27,080 bases of DNA from Sphingomonas sp. (GTDB lineage: Bacteria; Pseudomonadota; Alphaproteobacteria; Sphingomonadales; Sphingomonadaceae), in the NCBI GenBank assembly GCA_025981625.1, contig JAICXF010000023.1, forward strand, positions 1-27,080. The letters are read 5' to 3'. The notes beneath the pieces were generated by a model. It saw nothing but the letters and a program-made list of their open reading frames with translations, had not been told where the DNA came from and searched no databases. This document shows, piece after piece, positions 1 to 9,243 of this stretch (positions are counted from its first letter, which is position 1; every line of letters begins with the position of its first letter). The position numbers and the translations under genes are program-made.

Positions 1-3000
1 GGACCTACACCGCCGACGACAGCCAGACCGCGATCCAGCAGCTCGGCGCGGGCCAGTCGATCACCGACAGCTTCACCGCCGTCTCGAGCGACGGCACCGC
101 CAGTCAGCTGGTCACCGTCACCATCAACGGCACCAACGACGCCCCCGTCATGGACCTGAACGGAGCGGCCTCGGGGACAGACGCTACGCTCGCTTTCACT
201 TCCGGTGCGGCGGCCGCGGCAATTTCTCCTGCAGCGATGGTGTCGGATATCGATTCGCCCGATTTCGGCGGTGGATCGCTGACCGTCGCGTTTACCGGCG
301 GCACCGGGACGAGTGCAGACCAGCTGGCGATTGAGAATCAAGGAACCGGCCTCGGGCAGATTGGAATTGCAGGAAGCAACGTCACTTATGGCGGCGTCGT
401 CATCGGAACGTTCAGCGGAGGAGCGAACGGCAACAGTCTCGTTATCTCCCTTAACGACAGTGCGAGTCAGGCGGCGGTTCAGGCGCTTTCGGAGCACATC
501 CTCTATTCGAACGACACGAGCGGAACGACGACGAAGACGCTCACCTACACCGTCGTCGATGGCGATGGCACCGCCAACGGCGGTGCCGATACCTCAACCG
601 CAACGGCGACGATCAACGTCACTGCCGGAGGGGATGTCACGGCCCCAACGGCCTCGCTCTCTCATGTTTTGAGCAAGAGCGGCCAAACGTCGACCTTCAC
701 GGTCCATGCGTCCGACGCGAGCGGAATTCAGAGCGTCACGCTTTATGATTCGGTGAACGGTGGCGCACCCGTGGCAATTTACACGTTCACCGCAGCCGAG
801 ATTCAGGCTGGAGGCGGTACCTACAGTCACACGTTCACCGACGGAACGTCGCCGTTCACGACGATCAATGGTGATGTTCACCAAATCAGCGCGGTCGTGA
901 CTGATAATTCAACCAACCACAATGCTACGACAACTGTCGATCCCGTCACCTTTGATACCAATGGCGGTGGTGGCAGCAGCACCAAGTTCAGCGCTCCCGC
1001 GGGTATCGCGGGCGAGCCGATCAACCTCGCACTCCAGGCTCCCGACGCGAGCAGCGTCACGGTGCATGTTGCTTCAATGCCGACGGGATGGAGCATTGCT
1101 GGGGCAGTTCAGCAAGCGGATGGCAGCTGGATAGTCGAGAGTGCGAATGTTGCGGGTCTGACGGTTACGACTCCGCAGGATTATTCGGGCGGCGCGGTGC
1201 TCGACATTACCCTGACCTGGACAAATGCGGACGGATCAGCCGGATCATCGCATGTGCTCGACAATGTTGAGGCCTACGCTCCGGGTAGTCCGATCTTCGC
1301 TTGGTCGGGTGACGACACGCTGACCGGCTCGTCCGGTGCCGACACGTTCGTCTTCTCGCAGCCGATCGGGTTGGACACGGTTCAGAACTTCGACGTGAAT
1401 GCCGACACCATTGACCTGATCGCTTATGCGGGGTTCACCAGCTTCGCCGATGTGCTGTCGCACCTCACCAGCGATTCGAACGGCAATTCAGTGATCACCC
1501 TCGGAGATGGCCAGACCATCACCATCGTCGGCATCGCTCCGTCGGCGCTCACCGCCGCGAACTTCGAGTTCGATGTGACTCCGACAATCGAGAATGCCGG
1601 CACGATGACCGTCGGCGACGGTGCGCTGCTGCCGCTGAGCGGAACCATCGACAACAACGGCACGATTTCACTCGGCGGCCAGAGCGCCACCACGACTCTC
1701 GAGCTGATCCAGAACGGAATGACGCTCCAGGGCGGCGGCCATCTGACGCTCTCCGACAGCTCTTACAACGTGATTTCCGGGAGCCTGCCGAGCGTCATCT
1801 TCAACAATGTCGACAACATCATCTCGGGGGCAGGGCAGCTCGGCGGAGGATCGCTCACGCTGATCAACGGCGGCACGATCAACGCGAACGGAGTCAATGC
1901 GCTGGTGATCGACACCGGCGCGAATGCAGTCACGAACAGCGGGACGATCGAAGCGACCGGTTCGGGCGGCCTCGAAATTGTCGCGTCGATCGTCAACAGC
2001 GGGCTGATTGCGGCCGGGGATGGCAGTCACATCCTCATCGGCGGCGACGTAAGCGGCGCCGGCCATATCGAGATCAGCGGCGCTGCAACCGTGGAGCTTG
2101 GCGGCGCCGACACGAACAACATCATTCTCGATGCCAACGCGACCGGCGTCCTCATGCTCGATCATGCAATGCAGTTCAGCGGCAGCATCTCGGGCATGAA
2201 CGCGGACGACAGCATTGACCTTCGCGACGTCGCCTTCGGAGCGAGCACGAGTGCCAGCTATGCTGACAATGGCAACGGCACGGGAGTGCTGACGGTCACC
2301 GACGGTACCAGCAGTGTCCAGCTGGCTCTCGTTGGCGATTTCGAGGCGCAGGACTTCAGTCTCGCATCCGACGGCCACGGCGGAACGCTGCTCAGCAACA
2401 GCGCATTGGGAATTTCCCATTATGCCGCCGGAGACCTCATCGATGTCAGCCAGGCGCTGAGCGTGGCCGCGGGCACTGACGTGGTGGCGGACGGCTACCT
2501 GCGCGTCACCACCAGCGGTCTCGTCCAGGTCGACCTGAACGGCGGCGGCGATAGCTGGGTGACCCTCGGCGATGTCGATACGAGCGCCGGGCCGCTGGCG
2601 ATCACCTATCTCTCGGGAGGGGTGGCAACCACTGCCGAGCTCACGCCGGTCGCGCCGCCGATCGGGATCGACTTGAATGGCGACGGGATGGTGAGCTTCA
2701 TCGGGACCGGCGCCGGAGTGACGTTCGACTACGGTTACGGACAGGTCGCGACGGCATGGGTCGCGCCGCAGGACGGCATCCTCGTTCGCGACGCAAATGG
2801 CGACGGCCACGTCACGGCCAGCGAGATGGTGTTCTCGACGGGCGGAAGCGACCTCCAGGGCCTGGCCGTTTACGACAGCAACCACGACGGGCAGCTGTCG
2901 GCCGCAGACGTCGACTTCAACCAGTTCGCCGTGTGGCAGGATTCGAACAGCAACGGTGTCGTCGACGCGGGCGAGATGAAGAGCCTGACCGCGCTCGGAA

Positions 3001-3878
3001 TCACCAGCATTTCACTGTCGAGCGACGGCATCGGCTATTCAGCGGCGAACGGCGATGTCGAGGTCGTGGGTGGCGGCAAATTCACCTACGCCAACGGAAC
3101 GACCGGCGTGCTCGCCGATTCCGTGTTCGCAACCGGTGGCAGGGCCACGGACGAGCTGGCCCGGGCAAATTCGGGCCTGGGCTCGAGCCCTGCGCTGCTC
3201 GGTGCGGTCGCCGCCGCTGGCCTGATGGCGATTCCCGTCGATGCCGCGACCCGTCCCGGCGCCGCAGCCGAGCTTTCCGCAGCGGGCGCGCACCCGCTGG
3301 TGGCTGCCGACCAGCCGCTCGCAACGGCCGCGGGCGAGGCCAACCATGCGCTGTCGGGCGAGACCAAGGTGGCGCTCGACCAGGGCAGTGTCACTCCCGC
3401 CGCTGCCGCTTCTGGATCCACTCCGGTTTCTGCAGACCACCTCAGCGCGACGGACACTGGTCACCAGATGTACCCGCTCGATGCGCTTCTTGCGCCGGAC
3501 AGCGTCCACGCGCCGCTCTCGGGGCTGCTGGCGTTCGCTTCTCACCCGGGAGCCGTGTCCGCGGCAATGCTCGAGGCGGCCATGGCGGGGATCGCCGGTC
3601 ACCACGCCGCGCAGGCGGACGTGCATGCCGGCTCGAGCGACGGTTCGGCGCAGCTCGGCGATGTCCTGTCAGACGCGATTGCGGCAGGATCGGCGGGCAA
3701 GCCGGACATCGATTCGGTGCTCCACGCGCTTCACGGCAACGAGCATCCGCACGACATCCTCGCGCATGCGCTCGCGCTCGCCGGTCCGGTCGGCCACAGC
3801 CTCGTTTTCTCGCATGGACTGCACATGTTCCACATCACCGAATCGATGGCGATGCATGCCGCGGCCTCGCACGGGTAA
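1..3878 (+). CDS. Giant secreted calcium-binding repeat protein (VCBS / RTX / EF-hand-like), 3' part
   Basis: The frame is open from base 3, so the gene is cut by the window edge; about 1,291 codons to the TAA at 3876-3878 are visible. The first 50 or so residues are the end of a VCBS-type domain ending in [10 protein letters not shown]. Cadherin/Ig-like beta domains follow to about base 1250. Bases 1290-1570 hold an RTX-like block ([16 protein letters not shown]), and bases 1580-2400 hold beta-helix-like repeats rich in 'NNGTI' and 'NSGTI'. Bases 2660-3000 carry four Asp/Asn-rich calcium loops ([32 protein letters not shown]). The C-terminal ~230 residues are Ala/Gly-rich with many His and are low-complexity. 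This order is typical of type I-secreted adhesins or large exoproteins; export and adhesion are inferred. No secretion genes are adjacent in the window. Confidence 0.85.
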   Translation, partial: TYTADDSQTAIQQLGAGQSITDSFTAVSSDGTASQLVTVTINGTNDAPVMDLNGAASGTDATLAFTSGAAAAAISPAAMVSDIDSPDFGGGSLTVAFTGGTGTSADQLAIENQGTGLGQIGIAGSNVTYGGVVIGTFSGGANGNSLVISLNDSASQAAVQALSEHILYSNDTSGTTTKTLTYTVVDGDGTANGGADTSTATATINVTAGGDVTAPTASLSHVLSKSGQTSTFTVHASDASGIQSVTLYDSVNGGAPVAIYTFTAAEIQAGGGTYSHTFTDGTSPFTTINGDVHQISAVVTDNSTNHNATTTVDPVTFDTNGGGGSSTKFSAPAGIAGEPINLALQAPDASSVTVHVASMPTGWSIAGAVQQADGSWIVESANVAGLTVTTPQDYSGGAVLDITLTWTNADGSAGSSHVLDNVEAYAPGSPIFAWSGDDTLTGSSGADTFVFSQPIGLDTVQNFDVNADTIDLIAYAGFTSFADVLSHLTSDSNGNSVITLGDGQTITIVGIAPSALTAANFEFDVTPTIENAGTMTVGDGALLPLSGTIDNNGTISLGGQSATTTLELIQNGMTLQGGGHLTLSDSSYNVISGSLPSVIFNNVDNIISGAGQLGGGSLTLINGGTINANGVNALVIDTGANAVTNSGTIEATGSGGLEIVASIVNSGLIAAGDGSHILIGGDVSGAGHIEISGAATVELGGADTNNIILDANATGVLMLDHAMQFSGSISGMNADDSIDLRDVAFGASTSASYADNGNGTGVLTVTDGTSSVQLALVGDFEAQDFSLASDGHGGTLLSNSALGISHYAAGDLIDVSQALSVAAGTDVVADGYLRVTTSGLVQVDLNGGGDSWVTLGDVDTSAGPLAITYLSGGVATTAELTPVAPPIGIDLNGDGMVSFIGTGAGVTFDYGYGQVATAWVAPQDGILVRDANGDGHVTASEMVFSTGGSDLQGLAVYDSNHDGQLSAADVDFNQFAVWQDSNSNGVVDAGEMKSLTALGITSISLSSDGIGYSAANGDVEVVGGGKFTYANGTTGVLADSVFATGGRATDELARANSGLGSSPALLGAVAAAGLMAIPVDAATRPGAAAELSAAGAHPLVAADQPLATAAGEANHALSGETKVALDQGSVTPAAAASGSTPVSADHLSATDTGHQMYPLDALLAPDSVHAPLSGLLAFASHPGAVSAAMLEAAMAGIAGHHAAQADVHAGSSDGSAQLGDVLSDAIAAGSAGKPDIDSVLHALHGNEHPHDILAHALALAGPVGHSLVFSHGLHMFHITESMAMHAAASHG

Positions 3879-4075
3879 CGAGGTGCCCGTCGGGCCCGGC
3901 TCCCGGGGTTCGAAGCCGCAGGCGCAGTAAGAGAAGGGGCGGTCCAGCACCGCGAGGGTGGCGCGTGTGGTGCCAATCCGGGCGGGGGGCATGATCCGGT
4001 TGCTCCTGGTGGATTTGAACTCCGCTTTACATAAGATCGCTTGTCATCCCGCTGATCGCGATCCCGGCGCGCCGA

Positions 4076-4939
4076 TCAGGGCTCGCGCGAGCGGGCAAGC
4101 AGCAATGCTCCATCGAGGCTGTCGCCAAGCGGCGGGCGAAGGCGCTTGCGAAGACCGGCTGCAAGCCAGTCACGCAGGACCTCGGAAAGACCGCCCATGA
4201 GGCTGCAGTGCGGCGCGCCGCGGTCGAACAGAACCCGGATCAGCCGGTCGACCGCGCGCGCAGCATCCTGGACGATCGGCTCTGCGACCGAATCGCCTTT
4301 GCTCGCATGCTCCATCACGAGAGGGGCGAAAACCGCATAATCGGTCGCCGTCGCGCCATCCATCCAGCTGACGATCTCGCCCGCCGAGTCGGAGAATCGC
4401 TCGAGGATCTCCTCGGTCATCGGACTGCGAGCAATCCGGCGATCGCGCGCCCACAGGCTCTGCTGAATGGCGTGGAGCCCGAGATCGGCACCGCTGCCTT
4501 CGTCGGAAATTGGAAAGCCATAGCCGCCGACGATGATCGTCTCGCCTCCAACCCGCGCGAACCCGATGCTTCCGGTCCCGACGATCACGATCCCTCCATC
4601 GCCGCCGGCATGGGCACCCAGGCAGGCGATCGCCGCGTCGCTCGCAAACGCGGTCGAAGCGAACGGGAACCTGCGCGCCTGGAGCGCCTCGAGGACGCCG
4701 CGCCGGTTCAGTCCCGAAATGCCGAGGCCCGCGCGGATCGAGCCCACCTCTGCCTGCGACAGCCCCGCGGCCCCGATCGCCTGCGCTGAGGCGACTTCAA
4801 TCTCGTGCAGGGCGTTGTCGAGGCCGACGCGGGTGTTGGCCGGACCCGCCTCGCCGGTTCCGAGCGTCTCTCCGTCAGTATCCACCAACCTTGCCGTTGT
4901 GCGTGTCCCCCCGGCATCGATTCCAAGATAAAAGCTCAC
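4076..4939 (-). CDS. BadF/BadG/BcrA/BcrD-family sugar kinase (GlcNAc/MurNAc kinase-like)
   Basis: This is a 287-residue member of the ASKHA kinase fold. The N-terminal phosphate loop reads LGIDAGGTRTTARLVD; a second glycine-rich motif (VGTGSIGFARVGG) and DEGSGADLG follow, and GGLSEVLRDWL lies near the C-terminus. Family members phosphorylate N-acetylglucosamine, and some (MurK of Clostridium) also N-acetylmuramic acid; this one lies divergent to murQ, so an amino-sugar or peptidoglycan-recycling role is the best reading. I chose GTG at 4937-4939 because the conserved fold starts immediately after it and AAGG lies about 7 nt upstream. A longer TTG start at 5002 would run the coding region through the palindrome at 4985-5001 and add 21 unconserved-looking residues. 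Exact substrate is unknown. Confidence 0.85.
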   Translation of the reverse strand: MSFYLGIDAGGTRTTARLVDTDGETLGTGEAGPANTRVGLDNALHEIEVASAQAIGAAGLSQAEVGSIRAGLGISGLNRRGVLEALQARRFPFASTAFASDAAIACLGAHAGGDGGIVIVGTGSIGFARVGGETIIVGGYGFPISDEGSGADLGLHAIQQSLWARDRRIARSPMTEEILERFSDSAGEIVSWMDGATATDYAVFAPLVMEHASKGDSVAEPIVQDAARAVDRLIRVLFDRGAPHCSLMGGLSEVLRDWLAAGLRKRLRPPLGDSLDGALLLARSREP

Positions 4940-4984
4940 GCCGCCGCCTTGCCGAGGTCTGCCCGAAAAGCTGTCGCTATCTCC

Positions 4985-5001
4985 TGATCGGTGACCGATC
5001 A
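4985..5001. promoter_or_regulatory. Perfect 17-nt palindrome, putative operator between the kinase gene and murQ
   Basis: TGATCGGT-G-ACCGATCA has two perfectly complementary 8-bp arms around one central base. It lies 46 nt upstream of the kinase GTG and 75 nt upstream of the murQ TTG, in the divergent intergenic region. This is the expected form of a dimeric repressor site acting on both promoters. The regulator is not in the window; GntR-, LacI- or RpiR-type regulators of amino-sugar genes are possible. A second, weaker inverted repeat (GCAGCC/GGCTGC, 5025-5042) lies between it and murQ. Confidence 0.5.
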
Positions 5002-5075
5002 ACCGGGCTACTCGCCACGGCGGGGCAGCCGCTCTAGGCTGCTCGAGTCCCTCAAGTGAAAAGTGGAGACAGGGC

Positions 5076-5987
5076 TTGGCGACCGAGGGAAGGACCCGCA
5101 GATTTGCAGAGCTTGACCTGTGGCCGACCGCTGACGCGGTGACGGCAATGTTCGAAAGCCAGCTCGCGGCTGCAGCCGCGATCCAGCCTCGGATCGGGGC
5201 ACTGGCCGCTGCCGCCGAAGAAGCCGCGCGAAGACTGGAAAATCCCGCGGGCCGAATCGTCTATGTCGGTGCGGGGACCTCGGCTCGCCTCGCGGTCCTC
5301 GACGGCACCGAACTCGAGCCGACGTTCAGCTGGAGCCGCGATCGGCTCGTCTATGGCATCGCCGGCGGTACGGCAGCGCTGAGCGCGAGCGTCGAGAATG
5401 CCGAGGATGACGAGCAAGCCGGACGCGAATTCGTGAGATCGGCCGCCCTCAATCACGACGATGTCGTGATCGGGGTGTCGGCAAGCGGGACCACTCCCTT
5501 CACCGTGGCTGCCGTTCGCGAGGCTTCCGCGACCGGTGCCCTGACCGTGGCGATCGCAAGCAATTCGGGCGCTCCGCTCCTCCTTGCAGCCGAGCATCCA
5601 ATCCTTCTCGATACCGGAGCCGAGGTGGTGTCCGGTTCGACCAGGATGAAGGCCGGAACCGCGCAGAAGATCGCACTCAACCTGCTCTCGACCGCGATCA
5701 TGCTCAGGCTCGGACGCGTATACCAGGGTCTGATGGTCGACATGCGTGTGTCCAATCACAAGCTGCGCACTCGCGCCGTCGCAATCGTCGCGGAAATAAG
5801 CGGCGTTGAGCCGGATGGCGCGGCGGCCGCGCTGGATGCCGCGCACAACGACATCAAGGTTGCGACACTGGTGGCCATGGGGGTGAGCGCTTCGGAGGCG
5901 AGCGCTCTTCTCGCCGCCTCTGGCCAAAACCTCAGAGCAGCGGTTGCGGTGCTGCGCAGCGGCGATTCGGCGAGAACCCATTCCTGA
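5076..5987 (+). CDS. murQ: N-acetylmuramic acid 6-phosphate etherase (MurQ)
   Basis: This 303-residue SIS-domain protein is close to the 298 of E. coli MurQ. The enzyme cleaves the D-lactyl ether of MurNAc-6-P to give GlcNAc-6-P, a cytoplasmic step of peptidoglycan recycling. The signature VYVGAGTSARLAVLDGTELEPTF is split here as the SIS motif GAGTSARLAVLD followed by GTELEPTF, where Glu79 matches catalytic Glu83 of E. coli MurQ. Glu110 in ENAEDDE matches Glu114, with identical spacing of 31 residues. Later motifs GVSASGTTPF, SGSTRMKAGTAQK and VSNHKLRTRA are also family hallmarks. The start is TTG, with GGAG 8 nt upstream; no ATG or GTG fits better. It is divergent from the sugar kinase, which could supply its phosphorylated substrate. 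Confidence 0.95.
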   Translation: MATEGRTRRFAELDLWPTADAVTAMFESQLAAAAAIQPRIGALAAAAEEAARRLENPAGRIVYVGAGTSARLAVLDGTELEPTFSWSRDRLVYGIAGGTAALSASVENAEDDEQAGREFVRSAALNHDDVVIGVSASGTTPFTVAAVREASATGALTVAIASNSGAPLLLAAEHPILLDTGAEVVSGSTRMKAGTAQKIALNLLSTAIMLRLGRVYQGLMVDMRVSNHKLRTRAVAIVAEISGVEPDGAAAALDAAHNDIKVATLVAMGVSASEASALLAASGQNLRAAVAVLRSGDSARTHS

Positions 5988-6232
5988 CCGCCCCCCAAAG
6001 GCGTCCGCTCCTCTCGTCTGCTTTCCAACTGAACTGCCGCGGGCATGGCTCGAGGCCATTGTCCGTTTTCGCCCGCAGAAAACGTTCGCAGCGCCGCCGC
6101 GGCGCGACGGGACAGGGCGTGCATCTGCTCGGCTGAATTCGCGCGCGGCGGCTGTGCCCCCCTTCTCGAGCGGCGCTATTGTGTGACGCGCAGATTTGCG
6201 CACCCGAACGGCAGCCACAAGTGGAGAAAATC
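5988..6232. other. Intergenic region with one inverted repeat, no gene seen
   Basis: The 245 bp between murQ and the His-rich gene show no convincing coding frame. CGTTTTC (6064-6070) and GAAAACG (6078-6084) form a 7-bp inverted repeat around a 7-nt loop. It could be a weak terminator for murQ (no following T-run is seen) or a regulator site for the next gene. Confidence 0.3.
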
Positions 6233-6760
6233 ATGGGTCGTGCCACGCTCATGTGCGTAGCGCTGGCGGCGGCGGTGCTGGGTTGGCCACTCGCCGCGCA
6301 GCAGACCATCCCCGACGAGCCGGCTGCGCCGACGCAGCAGCCGTCACCGCCGCCCGCCCCCGAGCTTCCTCCGCCCCTGCCGCGAGGCTCGACCGAGCTG
6401 CCGCCTCCGTTCCCGCACTACCCTGCCAGAGCACCAAGGGAGCACGACCCCAATTATCATGCGGGCACGCGCGCGCATCAGCGCCGCAAATCACATCGTG
6501 ATGCCAAGATGCATCACCGCACGGCAGCGCATCACCAACGTAAGGCGCATCACCACGCGCATGAGCACTTTTCGAAGCGCACAGTGCGCCAGTGTCACCG
6601 CATGAGCTACAGGCAGATCGTCCGACACAGCAGCTGCAGGACCATGATCATGCAGGATCTCGAAACGGCCGAGCTTCGTCGAGATCATGTCCATCATCAC
6701 GCGTCCGCGCATCGTCATCGCTCCGCCCATCACCTCAAGGCCCGTCACCACCGAGTTTGA
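6233..6760 (+). CDS. Histidine-rich exported protein of unknown function
   Basis: The protein has 175 residues. ATG at 6233 is preceded by GGAG with 7-nt spacing and opens a clear Sec signal peptide (MGRATLMCVALAAAVLGWPLAAQQ is split here as MGRATLMCV plus a hydrophobic Ala/Leu core ending LAAQQ). A Pro-rich linker follows to about residue 70. The rest holds about 25 histidines, often in HH or HHH clusters, many arginines, and only two Cys after the signal region, in CHRMSYRQIVRHSSC. The composition suggests periplasmic metal binding or a charged envelope protein, but that is inference. I recall proteins with a similar two-Cys motif from sphingomonads, without known function. It seems to be a single-gene unit. 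Confidence 0.6.
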   Translation: MGRATLMCVALAAAVLGWPLAAQQTIPDEPAAPTQQPSPPPAPELPPPLPRGSTELPPPFPHYPARAPREHDPNYHAGTRAHQRRKSHRDAKMHHRTAAHHQRKAHHHAHEHFSKRTVRQCHRMSYRQIVRHSSCRTMIMQDLETAELRRDHVHHHASAHRHRSAHHLKARHHRV

Positions 6761-7105
6761 CCGGAACCGCGGCCGTGCTTTTGGACACTTCGGAGCGATT
6801 GGTGCGATCGCAAACGCGACGGGTCCAGGATGTTGCTGAGGCTGGTCGCGAGACTGCTTGCAGCTGCTGGTGGTTGGAGTGATAATCGGGGAGGTCGCAG
6901 GGTCGGCGCTGGTATGACTCATGAGCCGGTTGGAAGTGATGGGCATGATCTCCTTGGCGGGGACGGTCTTCGGGGGGCTCGCCCTCCTCGCCGGTTTAGC
7001 CTTGATCCGCTTGATGTGAGATTCGGCGTCGCTTGACCCAGCTGCGTGGCATCCGAATTGCCAGTGTCGTATTGGCCGCCTGCCGGGGATGCCCGGAGAG
7101 CAGAG
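6761..7105. other. Non-coding or decayed stretch upstream of the serine recombinase
   Basis: No gene with a convincing start is present in these 345 bp. One plus-strand frame encodes two hydrophobic stretches broken by a stop: one reads LQLLVVGVIIGEVAGSALV then TGA, the next is a possible 32-codon ORF at 6921-7019 with one membrane-spanning segment (GTVFGGLALLAGLALIRLM). There is no ribosome binding site before 6921, so this may be a decayed small membrane protein. A minus-strand frame across the region looks like a shadow. Confidence 0.35.
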
Positions 7106-8863
7106 ATGCCAAAACCCCACCACAGCAATCTCGCCATTAAGCGTTGCGCCATTTACACGCGAAAAAGCGTTCAACTTGGCCTCGAGCGGGACTTCAATAC
7201 GCTGGAAGCCCAGCGAGCAATTTGCTCCGCCTACACGACGAGCCAGGCACACAAGGGATGGCAGGCGCTTGCCAAGCATTACGATGATGGTGGCGAGTCC
7301 GGCTCGACGCTGGCTCGGCCCATGCTGCAGCAGTTACTTGGCGACATTGAGAGCGGCCTGGTCGACGTCGTTCTCGTCTACAAGATCGACCGGCTCACGC
7401 GGACCCTCCTCGATTTCGTCCGCCTTGCCGACTTCTTCGAACGATACGGTGTGGTGTTCGTCTCGATCACGCAGAACTTCGACACGGCTGACAGCATGGG
7501 ACGACTTGTCCTCAACATCCTTCTCACGTTCGCGCAGTTCGAGCGTGAAATGCTTTCGGATCGGCTTCGCGACCGCGTTCGCGCGTGCAAGCAATCGGGA
7601 CGGTGGGCCGGCGGTCCAGCTCCATACGGGTACGATCTCAGTCGCCGGAGGCTCCACGTAAATCCGGACGAAGCAGAGCGGGTGAAATGGATCTTCGAAC
7701 GCTATGTCGAAGTCCAAAACCTGACGCAGGTCTTTCGTGAGGCTCGCGACAGCGGGATGAGCAGCAAGCGGTGGCGAACACGAGCAGGCCACTTCAGCGG
7801 CGGCGGTCCGCTAACCAAATCGCTGATCAATCACATATTGGGCAACCCGATCTATGTAGGCGATATCCGCCATGGCAAAGACACGTATGTCGGCCTCCAC
7901 GCGCCTATCATCGCACGGAACATCTTCGATCGAGTGCAGGCGATCCGATCGGCGCATGCCTCAAAGAAGGCCGGTCGCAACGCCGATCACATACTGACGG
8001 ACCTTCTCTTCGACTGCTTCGGTCGTCCGATGAGCGTCAGAGTGACTCTCATCGAAGGAAGTTCGATCAGACGTTCTCGAACTTACGTTTCGTGCCAGAG
8101 CGCATGGGGCAAACGCAGGCAACTGAAGCGGATGCGTGCGCCTGCAGACGAAGTGGAGGAGCTTGTCACAACCGCGATCAGTACCTTTCTCTCCGACGCT
8201 GAGCGCGTGCGATCGATGCTCATGTCTTGTGGCAGACACGGGCAGGAGTTCGAGAGACTCGCCTCCAAATCCAACGCAGCAGGCAAGCGCCTCAATCATG
8301 TACCGAGAGATAGACTCCGGCTGATCCTCCGCGCACTCATTGAACGCATCGAATTATCTCTTGAACGAGTGAAAATTATTGTCCGATGCAATGAGCTGGA
8401 ACGCTTCATCGCCTGGGACGGCGTTGGCCTGTTCAAGGCTCGCCTTGACACTTGGCCGCACTCGCGGACCGAGCTGATTGATGTGCCTGCGTCGTCGATA
8501 CGCTATGACCGCCATTTACTGATGCCAATCGAGCCAAAGCCGCCCAACACCCCAACGAATCCGTCGCCGGGTCTCCAGCGGCTGATATCCGAAGCCAGAA
8601 AGTTGCAAGCGTTAGTTGATCAGCGGCGCGAGCTCAGCATTCCGGAGCTTGCCAGCGCGTCGAGGCTCTCGCCATGGCGTTTCGCGCGCGTTCTGCGGCT
8701 CAACTACCTTGCGCCGGATATTATTTCCTCGATTCTGGACGGCACTCAGCCCGGCGGTCTCACGCGCCAAAAACTCGTCAAAGCCCACCTGCCTATGGAC
8801 TGGGCACTTCAACGAACATTGCTCGGATTCTCTCCTCGCCAGCCGCTGGAGGGCGGTGAGTAG
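7106..8863 (+). CDS. Large serine site-specific recombinase
   Basis: The protein has 585 residues. ATG at 7106 has GGAG 7 nt upstream; a GTG at 7046 is possible but lacks a site. The N-terminal resolvase catalytic domain (about residues 10-160) contains YTRKS with nucleophile Ser21, followed by YKIDRLTR. The Recombinase domain follows (GGPAPYGYDL, LTKSLINHILGNPIYVG, about 180-290). A zinc-ribbon-like region comes next (CFGRPMSV...YVSC, two Cys only, so probably degenerate). The C-terminal HTH-like part ends LAPDIISSILDG...LPMDWALQRTLLGF, a form I associate with alphaproteobacterial phage or island recombinases. Codon use is visibly more AT-rich than in neighbouring genes (for example 8340-8390). 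It is probably the integrase of a past or present mobile element; no phage structural genes and no clear att sites were seen. Confidence 0.9.
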   Translation: MPKPHHSNLAIKRCAIYTRKSVQLGLERDFNTLEAQRAICSAYTTSQAHKGWQALAKHYDDGGESGSTLARPMLQQLLGDIESGLVDVVLVYKIDRLTRTLLDFVRLADFFERYGVVFVSITQNFDTADSMGRLVLNILLTFAQFEREMLSDRLRDRVRACKQSGRWAGGPAPYGYDLSRRRLHVNPDEAERVKWIFERYVEVQNLTQVFREARDSGMSSKRWRTRAGHFSGGGPLTKSLINHILGNPIYVGDIRHGKDTYVGLHAPIIARNIFDRVQAIRSAHASKKAGRNADHILTDLLFDCFGRPMSVRVTLIEGSSIRRSRTYVSCQSAWGKRRQLKRMRAPADEVEELVTTAISTFLSDAERVRSMLMSCGRHGQEFERLASKSNAAGKRLNHVPRDRLRLILRALIERIELSLERVKIIVRCNELERFIAWDGVGLFKARLDTWPHSRTELIDVPASSIRYDRHLLMPIEPKPPNTPTNPSPGLQRLISEARKLQALVDQRRELSIPELASASRLSPWRFARVLRLNYLAPDIISSILDGTQPGGLTRQKLVKAHLPMDWALQRTLLGFSPRQPLEGGE

Positions 8864-8896
8864 TTGGTGTCGGGCAGAGAATAGTTGCTTCCTGAC

Positions 8897-8910
8897 TGGC
8901 GGCACCGCCA
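8897..8910. repeat. Short inverted repeat after the recombinase gene
   Basis: TGGCGG-CA-CCGCCA lies 34 nt after the recombinase stop, in the convergent gap before the XRE gene. A second small inverted repeat (GCCAT at 8914-8918, ATGGC at 8924-8928) follows at once. No T-run is present on either side. It may be a weak bidirectional stem-loop. Confidence 0.25.
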
Positions 8911-8955
8911 AATGCCATTCGCGATGGCGCCGGCGTTCAAAGAGAAATCTGCGGG

Positions 8956-9243
8956 CTACGCCGTTTCGGCCAGCATCAATCTTTCCGGCGGCACGTCCAA
9001 GGCTTCGGCCAGGGTACCGATCGTTTCGAGCGTGGCGCTGTGGCGGCCGCGTTCAAGCTGATTGAGGAACGTTCGGCATATTCCAGCGGCAGAGGCCAGT
9101 TGCTCCTGAGTCATCTGCCTCTTGCGACGCAGGAGCCGGACGTTGCGCGCGAATCTTGACCTGAGGCGGTCCCCGGCTTCGCTGCTCGGCGCTCGCCGCC
9201 TGGATCGAGCGGCGGTTGTCTTCGATGGGCCTCGGGAGATCAA
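8956..9243 (-). CDS. Small XRE-family (Cro/CI-type HTH) transcriptional regulator
   Basis: This is a 95-residue protein with a basic N-terminal tail and a complete HTH_3 domain in residues ~30-90 (RNVRLLRRKRQMTQEQLA, GICRTFLNQLERGRHSAT, LAEALDVPPERLM). The open frame extends upstream to 9498 without a convincing start, as a shadow of the SLAM gene. I chose TTG at 9241-9243, which overlaps the SLAM TGA (9240-9242) in a TTGA junction with CAGGG just upstream, so it is probably the last, translationally coupled gene of the lipoprotein-SLAM operon. Its targets are unknown; autoregulation of the operon is possible. It could also be a separate regulator inherited with the recombinase-bounded segment. 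The start is less certain than the domain call. Confidence 0.7.
   Translation of the reverse strand: MISRGPSKTTAARSRRRAPSSEAGDRLRSRFARNVRLLRRKRQMTQEQLASAAGICRTFLNQLERGRHSATLETIGTLAEALDVPPERLMLAETA

Noticed and set aside
1668..2885. 405-codon minus-strand frame inside the giant repeat protein
   Set aside because: Composition is that of a shadow frame and the plus-strand reading has clear RTX and calcium-loop motifs.
4005..4025. T-arm-like GGAGTTCAAATCC on the minus strand
   Set aside because: The T stem does not pair and no acceptor or anticodon arm surrounds it; not a tRNA.
4052..4079. CTGATCG/CGATCAG inverted repeat at the end of the kinase gene as a terminator
   Set aside because: The 14-nt loop is long and no T-run follows on either strand; too weak to list as a terminator.
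4940..5002. TTG start at 5002 for the sugar kinase
   Set aside because: It would add 21 residues without family features and place the perfect palindrome inside the gene; GTG at 4939 fits better.
6491..7279. 262-codon minus-strand frame over the His-rich gene and the recombinase start
   Set aside because: It crosses two plus-strand genes that have good start sites, and it has no domain.
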